Below, one piece after another: positions 1 through 7,398 of a stretch of 64,000 bases of DNA; position 1 is the first letter of the stretch, and each line of letters opens with the position of its first letter. The stretch comes from Microvirga sp. VF16 (GTDB lineage Bacteria > Pseudomonadota > Alphaproteobacteria > Rhizobiales > Beijerinckiaceae): assembly GCF_016864375.1 (NCBI RefSeq), contig NZ_CP069354.1:4003501-4067500 (forward strand). Reading direction: 5' to 3'. The notes beneath the pieces were generated by a model. That model did no database searches and was not told where the DNA came from. It worked only from the letters and a program-made list of their open reading frames with translations. The position numbers were made by a program, and so were the translations under genes.

Positions 1-63
1 GTTCTTAAAGCACCGGCCTCCTGGTCCTCCCCGCATTCCCCTTGTGCATTGGCCGGCACCTTA

Positions 64-90
64 GACGGGCTCATGAGCCCGTCTTTTTTT
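64..90 (+). terminator. Rho-independent terminator
   Basis: A GC-rich stem (GACGGGCTC at 64-72 pairing with GAGCCCGTC at 75-83) is followed directly by a run of T. It should end a plus-strand transcript that enters from outside the window. No gene is visible in the first 60 bases. Confidence 0.8.
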
Positions 91-110
91 GCCCTGAATA
101 CATCATCATA

Positions 111-137
111 AAAGAAAAGCCCGGCCAGAGGCCGGGC
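111..137 (-). terminator. Rho-independent terminator of phyR
   Basis: An inverted repeat (GCCCGGCC at 119-126 with GGCCGGGC at 130-137) reads on the minus strand as a stem followed by TTTTCTTTT. It sits about 30 bases past the phyR stop codon. Confidence 0.75.
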
Positions 138-167
138 GATTACTTGGTAACCCCTGTCGCTTTGGGA

Positions 168-974
168 TCAGGCCGTGGCAGCACGCGCCTCGCGACGCCG
201 GGCGCTCTGCTGGAAGAACAGGGCCTGACTGATAACGGCCGAAACATTCGCCGGCTGGAAGGGCTTGGCGATCAGGAAGGCCGGCTCAGGCCGCTCACCG
301 GTGAGGAAGCGCTCAGGGTAAGCCGTGATGAAGATCACCGGTACCTCGAAGGCCTTGAGGAGATCGTTGACGGCGTCGAGACCAGAGCTGCCATCCGCGA
401 GCTGGATATCGGCAAGAATCAGACCCGGCTGCTTCGCCGTGGCCAGCTTCACGGCCTCTGTCCTGGTGCGGGCGACGCCCGTCACGTTGTGGCCGAGGCC
501 TTCAACCAGAGCCTCGAGATCCATGGCGATCAGAGGCTCATCCTCGATGATGAGAATATCGGTGGCCATGTCGGCCGCCAGTTCCCGGCCCGCTTCGTCG
601 ACGAGTTCGCGAACGGTCTTCGTATCGACGTCGAGGATCTGGCCGACCTCTTCCTCTCCAAAACCTTCAAGGCAGGACAGGAGGAAGGCCTGGCGGGGCA
701 GCGGGGTGATCTGTCCGAGACGGACTTCCGCTGGCAGATCGCGCTGGATCTGCTCGCTGCGGCCATTCACTGACAGGGAATTCCAGATTCGGGTGAAGAC
801 CTGGAAGAGCTCGACCTTTACGTTTCCGGAAGGGCCGATGGTCTCAGGCTCGCTGACGAGGGTTTCCAAGGTGGCGGCCACATAGGCGTCTCCAGCCATC
901 TGGCTGCCTGTGAGAGCGCGTGCGTAGCGGCGAAGATACGGTAAATGCTGGACGACAAGCTGCGCTGTCGACAT
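168..974 (-). CDS. phyR: PhyR anti-anti-sigma response regulator of the general stress response
   Basis: PhyR is the cytoplasmic switch of the alphaproteobacterial general stress response. When phosphorylated, its sigma-like N-terminal domain captures NepR and releases EcfG. The 268-residue protein has the sigma-like domain at about residues 1-130 and a receiver at about 136-255. The receiver has acidic residues in IIEDEP, the phospho-acceptor Asp189 in LADIQ, Thr217, and Lys237 in a FxTxYPERFLTGERPE...KPF block typical of the PhyR (FAT GUY) receiver family. The frame stays open upstream to 1112, but the ATG at 974 has an AAGGGG ribosome site and lies downstream of the EcfG-type promoter at 1024-1048, so it is the better start. 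It is divergent from nepR-ecfG. No cognate histidine kinase gene is in the window. Confidence 0.95.
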   Translation of the reverse strand: MSTAQLVVQHLPYLRRYARALTGSQMAGDAYVAATLETLVSEPETIGPSGNVKVELFQVFTRIWNSLSVNGRSEQIQRDLPAEVRLGQITPLPRQAFLLSCLEGFGEEEVGQILDVDTKTVRELVDEAGRELAADMATDILIIEDEPLIAMDLEALVEGLGHNVTGVARTRTEAVKLATAKQPGLILADIQLADGSSGLDAVNDLLKAFEVPVIFITAYPERFLTGERPEPAFLIAKPFQPANVSAVISQALFFQQSARRREARAATA

Positions 975-1023
975 TCGCTTCCCCTTAACTGTGCTTTTGA
1001 CTCGTTGTACCGACGGACCATTC

Positions 1024-1048
1024 AACGTGGCAAAGCTGCAAAAGTTCC
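1024..1048 (-). promoter_or_regulatory. EcfG-type promoter of phyR
   Basis: Read on the minus strand this is GGAAC, 16 bases, CGTT, the consensus recognised by EcfG sigma factors in alphaproteobacteria. It lies 50 bases upstream of the phyR ATG, which implies autoregulation. Confidence 0.85.
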
Positions 1049-1054
1049 ATGAAT

Positions 1055-1079
1055 GGAACCGGGTGCCGCAACCAGCGTT
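1055..1079 (+). promoter_or_regulatory. EcfG-type promoter of nepR-ecfG
   Basis: GGAAC (1055-1059), a 16-base spacer and CGTT (1076-1079) match the EcfG consensus. Its -35 box and that of the phyR promoter form the palindrome GTTCCATGAATGGAAC at 1044-1059, so two sigma complexes would sit back to back. The nepR ATG is 80 bases downstream. Confidence 0.85.
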
Positions 1080-1158
1080 ATTGCTCGAAAACCAATATAT
1101 GGATATTGCCAAGGTTGGCTATCCCTCTGAAAGATAATGGGATGGCAAGGGGACGACG

Positions 1159-1383
1159 ATGACGGTTGATAAGGGGAACAAGCTTGCTCGGACCATTCTG
1201 GACACGTCCGTGAGCAATAAGCTTGCAACCGATCCTAAGCTCGACAGCGGCAGCCAAAAGCGCATCGGCGACCAACTGCGCGCCATGTACGACGAGCTCA
1301 TGCAGCAACCTGTCCCTGACCGTTTCAAGGAACTGCTTGACCAGCTGGACAAGAAGAACGGAGGAAAGGGGGGGTCTCAATGA
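1159..1383 (+). CDS. nepR: NepR anti-sigma factor
   Basis: This small cytoplasmic protein (74 residues) binds and inhibits EcfG until phosphorylated PhyR sequesters it. The central part, with SQKRIGDQLRAMYDELM followed by VPDRFKELLDQL, matches the two short helices conserved in NepR proteins; the N-terminal 25 residues and the lysine/glycine-rich tail look disordered, as usual for the family. An AAGGGG ribosome site precedes the ATG at 1159. The stop codon overlaps the start of ecfG (ATGA), so the two are translationally coupled. Identification rests on motif plus the phyR/ecfG context. Confidence 0.92.
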   Translation: MTVDKGNKLARTILDTSVSNKLATDPKLDSGSQKRIGDQLRAMYDELMQQPVPDRFKELLDQLDKKNGGKGGSQ

Positions 1384-1925
1384 CCCCAGAACCCGAACCG
1401 GAGTTACGAGATGCCCTTCTCGCGGCGGTCCCCAGCCTTCGCGCCTTCGCTATCTCGCTCTCGGGTCAGGTCGACAGGGCCGACGATCTCGTCCAGGACA
1501 CCCTCTTAAGAGCTCTGGCCAATCTGCATCGGTTCGAACCGGGAACGAACCTGAATGCCTGGCTTTTCACCATCCTGCGCAATCTCTTCCATTCCGAATA
1601 TCGCAAGCGCCGCCGTGAGGTCGAGGATCCGGACGGGTCCTATGCCGGACGCCTGAAGGTGCAGCCCGAACAGGGCTCACACCTGGATTTCGAGGATTTC
1701 CGGAGCGCTCTCTCCAAGCTTCCACCGGACCAAAGGGAAGCACTGCTTCTGGTCGGCGCCTCGGGCTTTTCCTACGAGGAAGCTGCGCATATCTGCGGCT
1801 GCGCGGTCGGCACCATCAAGAGCCGCGTGAACCGGGCGCGGTTTCGTCTCGCCTCGCTGTTGAATGTCGACGACATCGAGGACCTCGGCCCCGACAGCAT
1901 GACACGAGCTGCCCTGCAGGGCTGA
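1380..1925 (+). CDS. ecfG: EcfG-family ECF sigma factor
   Basis: This is the general stress response sigma factor (181 residues), which directs RNA polymerase to GGAAC-N16/17-CGTT promoters. Region 2 (about residues 14-80) includes DDLVQDTLLRALANLHRF and LNAWLFTILRN. Region 4 (about 105-160) includes LPPDQREALLLVGASGFSYEEAA and a helix-turn-helix ending in GTIKSRVNRAR. The ATG lies in the four-base overlap with nepR. Its own promoter pattern upstream of nepR and upstream of phyR indicates positive autoregulation. Length is normal for the family. Confidence 0.95.
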   Translation: MTPEPEPELRDALLAAVPSLRAFAISLSGQVDRADDLVQDTLLRALANLHRFEPGTNLNAWLFTILRNLFHSEYRKRRREVEDPDGSYAGRLKVQPEQGSHLDFEDFRSALSKLPPDQREALLLVGASGFSYEEAAHICGCAVGTIKSRVNRARFRLASLLNVDDIEDLGPDSMTRAALQG

Positions 1926-1961
1926 CCTCGCACGCCCTGTCCATGTCAGCAGCACAAACGA

Positions 1962-1988
1962 AAACGCCGCCCTTTCGGAGCGGCGTTT
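1962..1988. terminator. Bidirectional terminator between ecfG and the DUF1328 gene
   Basis: AAACGCCGC (1962-1970) pairs perfectly with GCGGCGTTT (1980-1988) around a nine-base loop. It lies between two convergent genes and has A-rich sequence on the left and some T on the right, so it can serve both. Confidence 0.65.
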
Positions 1989-2010
1989 GCGAATAAGGAT
2001 GCGTCTGCCA

Positions 2011-2184
2011 TCACATGGGGCTTCGTCCACGCAGCAGGCCGATGACGGCCGAGATGGCGAAGAGAACGATCGCGACGAAGAAGATCAGCTTGGCGATCTC
2101 GACAGCGGTACCGGCGATACCACCGAAGCCGAACAGAGCGGCGACCAGAGCGATAATGAGAAAAGTGACTGCCCAACCGAGCAT
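2011..2184 (-). CDS. DUF1328 family small membrane protein
   Basis: A 57-residue hydrophobic peptide beginning MLGWAVTFLIIALVAALFGF and ending in a basic GLLRGRSPM tail. The pattern of two membrane helices around GGIAGTAVEIAK is that of the DUF1328 (YtjA-like) family, which is abundant in proteobacteria and without a known biochemical function. The ATG at 2184 has a GAGGT ribosome site. An EcfG-type promoter lies at 2235-2260, so it is probably induced by stress. The gene is convergent with ecfG and shares its terminator. Confidence 0.85.
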   Translation of the reverse strand: MLGWAVTFLIIALVAALFGFGGIAGTAVEIAKLIFFVAIVLFAISAVIGLLRGRSPM

Positions 2185-2234
2185 GGTGTTACCTCGCTAA
2201 AGTACAATCGACTTCAAGCCGACGATGCTCAAAC

Positions 2235-2260
2235 AACGCCAAGCGCGACTGTAGGGTTCC
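2235..2260 (-). promoter_or_regulatory. EcfG-type promoter of the DUF1328 gene
   Basis: On the minus strand this reads GGAAC, 17 bases, CGTT, placed 51 bases upstream of the ATG at 2184. The 17-base spacer is within the accepted range for EcfG promoters. Confidence 0.7.
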
Positions 2261-2329
2261 ATTGCGCGAAGCATGATCGTCGGCGTTCATCAATCATTCA
2301 AAAGTAGTTTGGCAGGCTTTTATTCGCAT

Positions 2330-2354
2330 GGAACTCGTCTTCAACCCATACGTT
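2330..2354 (+). promoter_or_regulatory. EcfG-type promoter of the small membrane protein gene
   Basis: GGAAC (2330-2334), 16 bases, CGTT (2351-2354). The ATG at 2382 is 27 bases past the -10 box. An in-frame ATG at 2328 would lie inside this promoter, so 2382 is preferred as the gene start. Confidence 0.75.
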
Positions 2355-2381
2355 TTCCAGATCACTTGGGAGAGATGGTCA

Positions 2382-2585
2382 ATGACTCGTTCAGTTGCCC
2401 TTCGTGCATTTTGTATCTTTGCCGTTGTTACTGCTCTTTCAGCCATCACTGGTGCGGTTTCTCAGGTCGAAATTGCAGAAGTACTCTTCCTGATCGGCGG
2501 CTCGCTTTCAGCCATCATGCTTTTCTTCGCCTTGACGACACCTGCGCATGGCCTCGTTCCGGTGCGTGTCCGTCGCAGACACTGA
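2382..2585 (+). CDS. Small membrane protein, function unknown
   Basis: This 67-residue protein has two hydrophobic segments (about residues 8-26 and 32-50) and a basic C-terminal tail ending VRVRRRH. I do not recognise a family. The ATG at 2382 has a GGGAGAG ribosome site ten bases upstream and an EcfG-type promoter just ahead of it, and a strong terminator follows. Together these support a real, stress-induced, single-gene transcript. A role in envelope stress is only an inference from location and topology. Confidence 0.7.
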   Translation: MTRSVALRAFCIFAVVTALSAITGAVSQVEIAEVLFLIGGSLSAIMLFFALTTPAHGLVPVRVRRRH

Positions 2586-2608
2586 TGTCATAACGGCAAT
2601 CGTAAAGC

Positions 2609-2634
2609 GGGCGGCCCGTCAGGCCGCCCTTTTT
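2609..2634 (+). terminator. Rho-independent terminator
   Basis: GGGCGGCC (2609-2616) and GGCCGCCC (2622-2629) form a stem with a five-base loop, followed by TTTTT. It ends the small membrane protein transcript. Confidence 0.85.
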
Positions 2635-2639
2635 GTTAT

Positions 2640-3500
2640 TCAAGCCTCTGTCGGATCGCCACCATTCGGATGCAGAACCGAACCGGTGATGTAAGAGGAA
2701 TCCTCGCAAGCCAGGAACAGGAAGGACGGCGCCACCTCGTTCGGTTGTCCGGGACGCTCCATGGGCGTGTTGGCCCCGAACTGCTTCACCTTCTCGGCCG
2801 GAAAGGTCGATGGAATGAGCGGCGTCCAGATCGGACCGGGTGCGACGCCATTGACGCGGATTCCCTCGCTCGCAAGCTTCTGCGCCAGCGAGCGCGTGAA
2901 GGCCACGATGGCACCTTTGGTGGCGCTGTAGTCGAGAAGATCTCCACTACCGCGATAAGCCGTCACCGAGGCCGTGTTGACGATCGCAGCTCCCTTCTTG
3001 AGGTGCGGCTTGGCGGCCTGCACCATGTAGAAATAGCCGAAGATGTTGGTGCGGAAGGTGCGGTCGATCTGATCCGGCGTAATCTCGCCGATGTCCTTCT
3101 TCGGATGCTGCTCGGCCGCGTTGTTGACGAGCACGTCGAGCTTGCCGAAACGCTTGATGACCTGATCGACGGCAGAGCGGCAGAAATCCGGATCGCCGAC
3201 ATCGCCGGCGATGGTCAGGCATGTGCGCCCCTCCCGCTCGATGAGCCGCTTCGTCTCCTGCGCATCCTCGCACTCGTTCAGATACAGGATGGCGAGATCG
3301 GCGCCTTCGCGGGCGAAGAGAACGGCTGTCGCCCGCCCGATACCGCTGTCGCCGCCGGTGATGAGGGCAACCTTCCCTTTCAATCGCCCGCTGCCGGGAT
3401 AGCGGGGCTCGTAGTCGGGACGCGGATTCATCTCGGTCTCATGACCGGGCTGCTGATCCTGGACCTGAGGCGGCAAGGTCTGTTTCTGTTCGGAGCTCAT
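2640..3500 (-). CDS. Short-chain dehydrogenase/reductase, stress-type (YghA/Gsp39-like)
   Basis: An NAD(P)-dependent oxidoreductase of the classical SDR family (286 residues). A 40-residue N-terminal extension rich in Q and P precedes the Rossmann fold, as in the YghA/GSP39 subgroup. Visible motifs are TGGDSGIGRA (cofactor loop), NNAAEQ (NNAG equivalent), a catalytic Ser in NTASVTAYRG, and YSATKGA (YxxxK). The substrate is unknown. The ATG at 3500 has a GGGAG ribosome site; an in-frame ATG at 3512 has none. Members of this subgroup are often general stress proteins, and an EcfG-like promoter lies at 3588-3612. Confidence 0.9.
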   Translation of the reverse strand: MSSEQKQTLPPQVQDQQPGHETEMNPRPDYEPRYPGSGRLKGKVALITGGDSGIGRATAVLFAREGADLAILYLNECEDAQETKRLIEREGRTCLTIAGDVGDPDFCRSAVDQVIKRFGKLDVLVNNAAEQHPKKDIGEITPDQIDRTFRTNIFGYFYMVQAAKPHLKKGAAIVNTASVTAYRGSGDLLDYSATKGAIVAFTRSLAQKLASEGIRVNGVAPGPIWTPLIPSTFPAEKVKQFGANTPMERPGQPNEVAPSFLFLACEDSSYITGSVLHPNGGDPTEA

Positions 3501-3570
3501 GGCATCTCCCATGCAGGAAAAGGATGCGGAGCTTCGAACGGCCGGGATCGAGAAAGGCCATGCAAGACGA

Positions 3571-3597
3571 AGCCCGCGTTGAGGCTCAACGCGGGCT
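3571..3597 (-). terminator. Stem-loop downstream of rutG
   Basis: AGCCCGCGTT (3571-3580) pairs perfectly with AACGCGGGCT (3588-3597). It lies 32 bases beyond the stop codon of the permease and is followed on the minus strand by a weak T-rich stretch, so it probably ends that transcript. Confidence 0.55.
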
Positions 3598-3612
3598 CCA
3601 AAGGCGTGTTCC
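3588..3612 (-). promoter_or_regulatory. Possible EcfG-type promoter of the SDR gene
   Basis: On the minus strand it reads GGAAC, 16 bases, CGTT, 88 bases upstream of the SDR ATG. The CGTT box falls within the stem-loop at 3571-3597, so the match could partly reflect the terminator sequence. Confidence 0.5.
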
Positions 3613-3628
3613 TGGAAAAGGACCGTAC

Positions 3629-4960
3629 CTATTCCGCTGCGTGCGGACGCTCGGCCGGCGCAGGCGCCATCCGCAGGATGTGGTAGAGGATGATCGCGCC
3701 GAAGGTGGCCGTGCCGATGCCGTCGAGCGTGAAGCCCGCAACGTTCAGCTTGAAGTTGCCGGCCCCGAGGACAAGGGCCACCGCCACGGTGATGAGATTG
3801 CGCGGGTTCGAGAAATCGACCCGGTTCTCCACCCAGATCCGGCCCGCGGTCGCGGCGATCAGGCCGAACACCACGATGGACAACCCGCCGAGCACCGGCC
3901 CCGGAATGGTGCCGATGAAGGCTCCGAACTTGGGCGACAGGCCGAGAAGCAGCGCGAAGCCGGCCGCGATGACGAAGACCAGCGTCGAGTAGATGCGGGT
4001 CACGGCCATCACGCCCATGTTCTCGGCGTAAGTGGTCATGCCCGTACCGCCGGCAGAGCCGGACAGCATAGTGGCAAGACCGTCGCCCATGAAGGCGCGG
4101 CCGAGATAGGGATCGAGGTTGCGGCCGGTCATAGCGCCGATGGCCTTGATGTGCCCGAGGTTCTCCGCCACCAGGATGATCGCCACAGGAGCGATCAGGC
4201 TGATCGCCCGCGCATCGAAGACCGGGCTCTGGAAGGTCGGAAGACCGAACCAGGCGGCCTGACTGATCTTGGTGAAGTCGATCGGCTGCCCGAGCCCTAA
4301 GATGTTGGCGCAGATGTAGTAGATCAGGTAGCCGGCGGCACCGCCGATCAGCACCGGCAGGCGGCGCGCCGTGCCCGGCGCATAGACGGCGACGAGGCCC
4401 ACCGCCACGACGGTGGCGAGCGCGATCCAGCGCGCGAAATCGTTGCCGGCCGCATTATCGGGCGTGACCCCGGAGGCGCTGTTGATGGCAATCGGCGCCA
4501 GCACGAGGCCGATGGCGGCCACGATGGCGCCCGTCACCACCGGCGGCATCAGCCGCTCGATCCAGCGGTGTCCCGCCATCTGCACCACGACGCCGATCAG
4601 GAAATAGAGCGCACCCGCCGCGATGATGCCGCCGAGCGCCAGGGAAATGTTCGGATTGGGGCTGCCCACGCTCGCGCCCGTGGCGACGAGAACGGGTCCG
4701 ATGAAGGCGAAGCTCGAGCCGAGATAGCTCGGCACCCGGCCGCCGACCACGAAGAAGAAGATGATGGTGGCAAGACCCGAGAACAGGATCGAGACGTTGG
4801 GGTCGAAACCCATCAGGATCGGCGCCAGCACGGTTGCGCCGAACATGGCCACCACGTGCTGCAGGCCCACGATCACCATCTGGCCGGTCGGCAGCCGTTC
4901 GTCCGGCATGATGACGCCTTCGGTCTTCAGGCTCCATCGTGGCAAGAAACTGTCGGTCAT
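3629..4960 (-). CDS. rutG: Pyrimidine permease, RutG-like (NCS2 family)
   Basis: An inner-membrane nucleobase symporter of the NCS2 (uracil-xanthine permease) family, 443 residues with 12-14 membrane segments. It resembles E. coli RutG through its whole length: PDERLP near the N-terminus, MFGATVLAPILMG, GGRVPSYLGSSFAF, RWIERLMPPVVTGA, APVAIILVAENLGH, MTGRNLDPYLGRAF and GGTGMTTYAENMGV. RutG belongs to the uracil-degrading Rut system, but no other rut gene is here. The ATG at 4960 has a GGGGGTG ribosome site; an open frame extends to 5083. Substrate could be uracil or another pyrimidine or purine. Confidence 0.9.
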   Translation of the reverse strand: MTDSFLPRWSLKTEGVIMPDERLPTGQMVIVGLQHVVAMFGATVLAPILMGFDPNVSILFSGLATIIFFFVVGGRVPSYLGSSFAFIGPVLVATGASVGSPNPNISLALGGIIAAGALYFLIGVVVQMAGHRWIERLMPPVVTGAIVAAIGLVLAPIAINSASGVTPDNAAGNDFARWIALATVVAVGLVAVYAPGTARRLPVLIGGAAGYLIYYICANILGLGQPIDFTKISQAAWFGLPTFQSPVFDARAISLIAPVAIILVAENLGHIKAIGAMTGRNLDPYLGRAFMGDGLATMLSGSAGGTGMTTYAENMGVMAVTRIYSTLVFVIAAGFALLLGLSPKFGAFIGTIPGPVLGGLSIVVFGLIAATAGRIWVENRVDFSNPRNLITVAVALVLGAGNFKLNVAGFTLDGIGTATFGAIILYHILRMAPAPAERPHAAE

Positions 4961-5133
4961 GATTACACCCCCAAAATGACCCTGGTTATGGTTCCTGGGG
5001 CTGCACCGTAGACTCGCTATCGGTGGAATGGCTAGGTGGGATAAGGACTTATTAACCGCCGTAAGGGCCCGGATTCTGGACAAGTGCCCGTTGGGCGCTC
5101 ACATCATGGGCGACGTGATGAACGAGGGTGACG

Positions 5134-6153
5134 ATGCGCAAGGACCATGATGTGCCGGTCGGCACGGTACATAGCCTCTGGCTCGACAGCCAAAGCCTCA
5201 AGGGCAACCTTCTCGGGGACCCGTCCCGCCGCCGGATCGATGTCTATGTACCGGCGGGCCATGACGGCCGGAACCTGCCCCTCCTCGTCGATCTCGTCGG
5301 TTACACGGCGGGCGGGCCGGCCCATACCAACTGGAAGAACTACAGCGAGAACGTGCCGGAGCGCCTCGACCGCCTGATCGGCACGGGCGCCATGCCGCCG
5401 GTCGTCGTGGCCTTTCCCGATTGCTTCACGCGCCTTGGCGGCAACCAATATGTGGACAGCGCGGCCATGGGGCTTTGGGAGACCTTCCTGATCCGGGAGA
5501 TGCTGCCCTTCGTCGAGGAGCGCTTCGGTTGCGGCGGAGACGGGCGCCGGGGCGTGTTCGGCAAGAGCTCGGGCGGCTTCGGAGCCATGGTCCATGCCCT
5601 GCGCCACGGCGGCTCGGTCTGGTCGGCGGCGGCCTCCCATTCCGGCGATGTGGGTTTCGAGTATCTCTATCACCTCGGCGAATTCGCCGGCGCGCTGCGC
5701 CACCTCGTCGACCACAACATGTCCATCGAGGCTTTCTTACGCAAATTCGAGGCCGGTCCGAAGGCCAAGGATAAGGACTGGCATACGTTGATGCTGCTCG
5801 CCCAGGCCGCGAGCTTCGATCCCGATCCGAGCCAGTTCTACGGCATCCGCCTGCCGGTCGATCTTGAGACCTGCGAGATCATCGAGGAGCGCTGGGACAA
5901 CTGGCTGCGCTGGGATCCTTTGCGCATGGTCGATCAGGCCGAGTATCAGGCGAATCTGCGCAAGCTGAAGACCTTCTTCATCGATTGCGGAGACATCGAC
6001 CAATACAACATGGTCTATGGCTCGCGGATCATGCACCGGAAGCTCGAAGCTGCCGGGATTGCGCATACTTACGAGGAATTCCACGACGACCATTCTTCGG
6101 TCGATTACCGCATGGACATCAGCCTGCCGCTTCTGGCGAAGGCGCTCACTTAA
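5134..6153 (+). CDS. Putative esterase (alpha/beta hydrolase)
   Basis: A 339-residue protein of the Fes/IroE or esterase-D-like alpha/beta hydrolase type. The nucleophile elbow is GKSSGGFGA (about residues 149-157), with candidate acid and base in FIDCGDIDQYN and FHDDHSSVDYR near the C-terminus. No signal peptide is seen, so it is probably cytoplasmic. The ATG at 5134 is preceded by GAGGG; a GTG two codons upstream is less likely. It is divergent from rutG and convergent with the flavoprotein gene, nine bases apart. The natural ester is unknown. Confidence 0.82.
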   Translation: MRKDHDVPVGTVHSLWLDSQSLKGNLLGDPSRRRIDVYVPAGHDGRNLPLLVDLVGYTAGGPAHTNWKNYSENVPERLDRLIGTGAMPPVVVAFPDCFTRLGGNQYVDSAAMGLWETFLIREMLPFVEERFGCGGDGRRGVFGKSSGGFGAMVHALRHGGSVWSAAASHSGDVGFEYLYHLGEFAGALRHLVDHNMSIEAFLRKFEAGPKAKDKDWHTLMLLAQAASFDPDPSQFYGIRLPVDLETCEIIEERWDNWLRWDPLRMVDQAEYQANLRKLKTFFIDCGDIDQYNMVYGSRIMHRKLEAAGIAHTYEEFHDDHSSVDYRMDISLPLLAKALT

Positions 6154-6162
6154 GAGGTTGGA

Positions 6163-7110
6163 TCACGCCCCGCCGGGCTCGTCCTCGGTCGGCAATTCGC
6201 AGTGATTATGGATATGGGTCGCGGCGAGCGCCGCGTGCCCCATCCCGACCACGATCTGGTCGAGACCGCGGACGATGTCGCCCGCGGCATAAAGGCCTTT
6301 GACACTCGTCTGGCAATGGCGGTCGACAATGAGAGCGCCCGACTTGTCATGCTCGGCGCCGAGCGAGATCGCGAGATCCGATCGGTACTTGAGCCCAAGC
6401 GCCGAATAGAGCACGTCGAAGCGGTGCTCCTTGCCGCCCATATGCACGGCGGAGATCCGGTCGTCTTCCATGTCGAGGGATTCGACCGGCGTTTCCACGA
6501 TCTTGATGTCGTGCTCCTCGAGCCTGCCCCGCTGCTCCGGATTCAGCTCCAGAGGCTGCCCCAGGGTAAGCAGGGTCACATCACGGGAATAGGTGCGGGC
6601 GATGAAAACCGCCTCCCCTATCCCGTGCGAACCATAGGCGATGACGGCGATCTTCCGATCCCGCGATTCATAACCGTCGCAGATCGGGCAATACCGAACG
6701 AGGCCACGCTGCACCGCATTGGGCAAGTCGGGTAGATCGGGCTCGATATCGACGGAGCCGGTGGCGAGCACCACGCGCTTGGCCGCGATCTGGCATGTGC
6801 TGCCATCATTGCCTTCCACGACCCCGATGAAACGGTCCGGCTGCTTGCGCAGGCCGGTGACCTGCCCCGTCCGGATCGGAGCGCCGTATTGCTCGAGGCT
6901 GGCCCGGGCGCGGGCCAGAATGTCCTCGCCCGAAATACCCTCGGCAAAGACGGGAATGTTGTGACTGGTCGGAATCCACGCCGCCCGCGGCGTGCCGCCG
7001 TCCACCACCGCGAACCGGCGCTTGAAACGGGCCAGGTACAGTCCCGTCGTCAGCCCTGCCGGCCCTCCGCCAACGATCAGGCAATCCAGAATGTCCCCGT
7101 TCGACCCCAT
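6163..7110 (-). CDS. Thioredoxin-reductase-like FAD/NAD(P) oxidoreductase
   Basis: A class II pyridine nucleotide-disulfide oxidoreductase (315 residues). FAD-binding GGGPAGL is at residues 14-20, the redox motif CPICDG is at about 141-146, a second nucleotide-binding segment is at about 155-165 (less canonical, AYGSHGIGEA), and the C-terminal FAD motif is GLYAAGDIV. Bona fide TrxB usually has CATCDG; CPxC variants are common in related NAD(P)/FAD enzymes, so the partner may not be thioredoxin. No thioredoxin gene is adjacent. The frame begins at an ATG at 7110. Confidence 0.85.
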   Translation of the reverse strand: MGSNGDILDCLIVGGGPAGLTTGLYLARFKRRFAVVDGGTPRAAWIPTSHNIPVFAEGISGEDILARARASLEQYGAPIRTGQVTGLRKQPDRFIGVVEGNDGSTCQIAAKRVVLATGSVDIEPDLPDLPNAVQRGLVRYCPICDGYESRDRKIAVIAYGSHGIGEAVFIARTYSRDVTLLTLGQPLELNPEQRGRLEEHDIKIVETPVESLDMEDDRISAVHMGGKEHRFDVLYSALGLKYRSDLAISLGAEHDKSGALIVDRHCQTSVKGLYAAGDIVRGLDQIVVGMGHAALAATHIHNHCELPTEDEPGGA

Positions 7111-7343
7111 GCCCGCATGATCTCCCCGCTGGCCTCACAGGAGGCACAACACATGAGGGCGGGAAAAGGTCATGCACCTTTGCCGCGTTCTGTCTGATCA
7201 GGCAAGCTGATGGTGTCAGCGGGTCGGCTGCAAGCGGTGCCACCGCGTTGGGTTCGTTCTGCCAAAACCTGATCGCCAGACGCTTCTGCAAGCCCCTTGG
7301 TATCCGTCCAAGAGGGGATCAGCGAGTTTTGATGACATCGCAC

Positions 7344-7370
7344 TTGACGTAACGTAAGTAACGATATAAT
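7344..7370 (+). promoter_or_regulatory. Possible sigma-70-type promoter
   Basis: TTGACG (7344-7349) and TATAAT (7365-7370) are separated by 15 bases, shorter than ideal, in a locally AT-rich stretch. It lies 29 bases upstream of the next ATG (7399). Confidence 0.4.
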
Positions 7371-7398
7371 ATTATTGTCGATATGGAGGAGGCCGCCC

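Noticed and set aside
42..773. Open frame of 243 codons on the plus strand
   Set aside because: It lies antisense to phyR, which has clear motifs, a ribosome site and a promoter; the plus-strand frame is a by-product of high GC at third positions.
2670..3686. Open frame of 338 codons on the plus strand
   Set aside because: It is antisense to the SDR gene and runs into the rutG gene; no family features.
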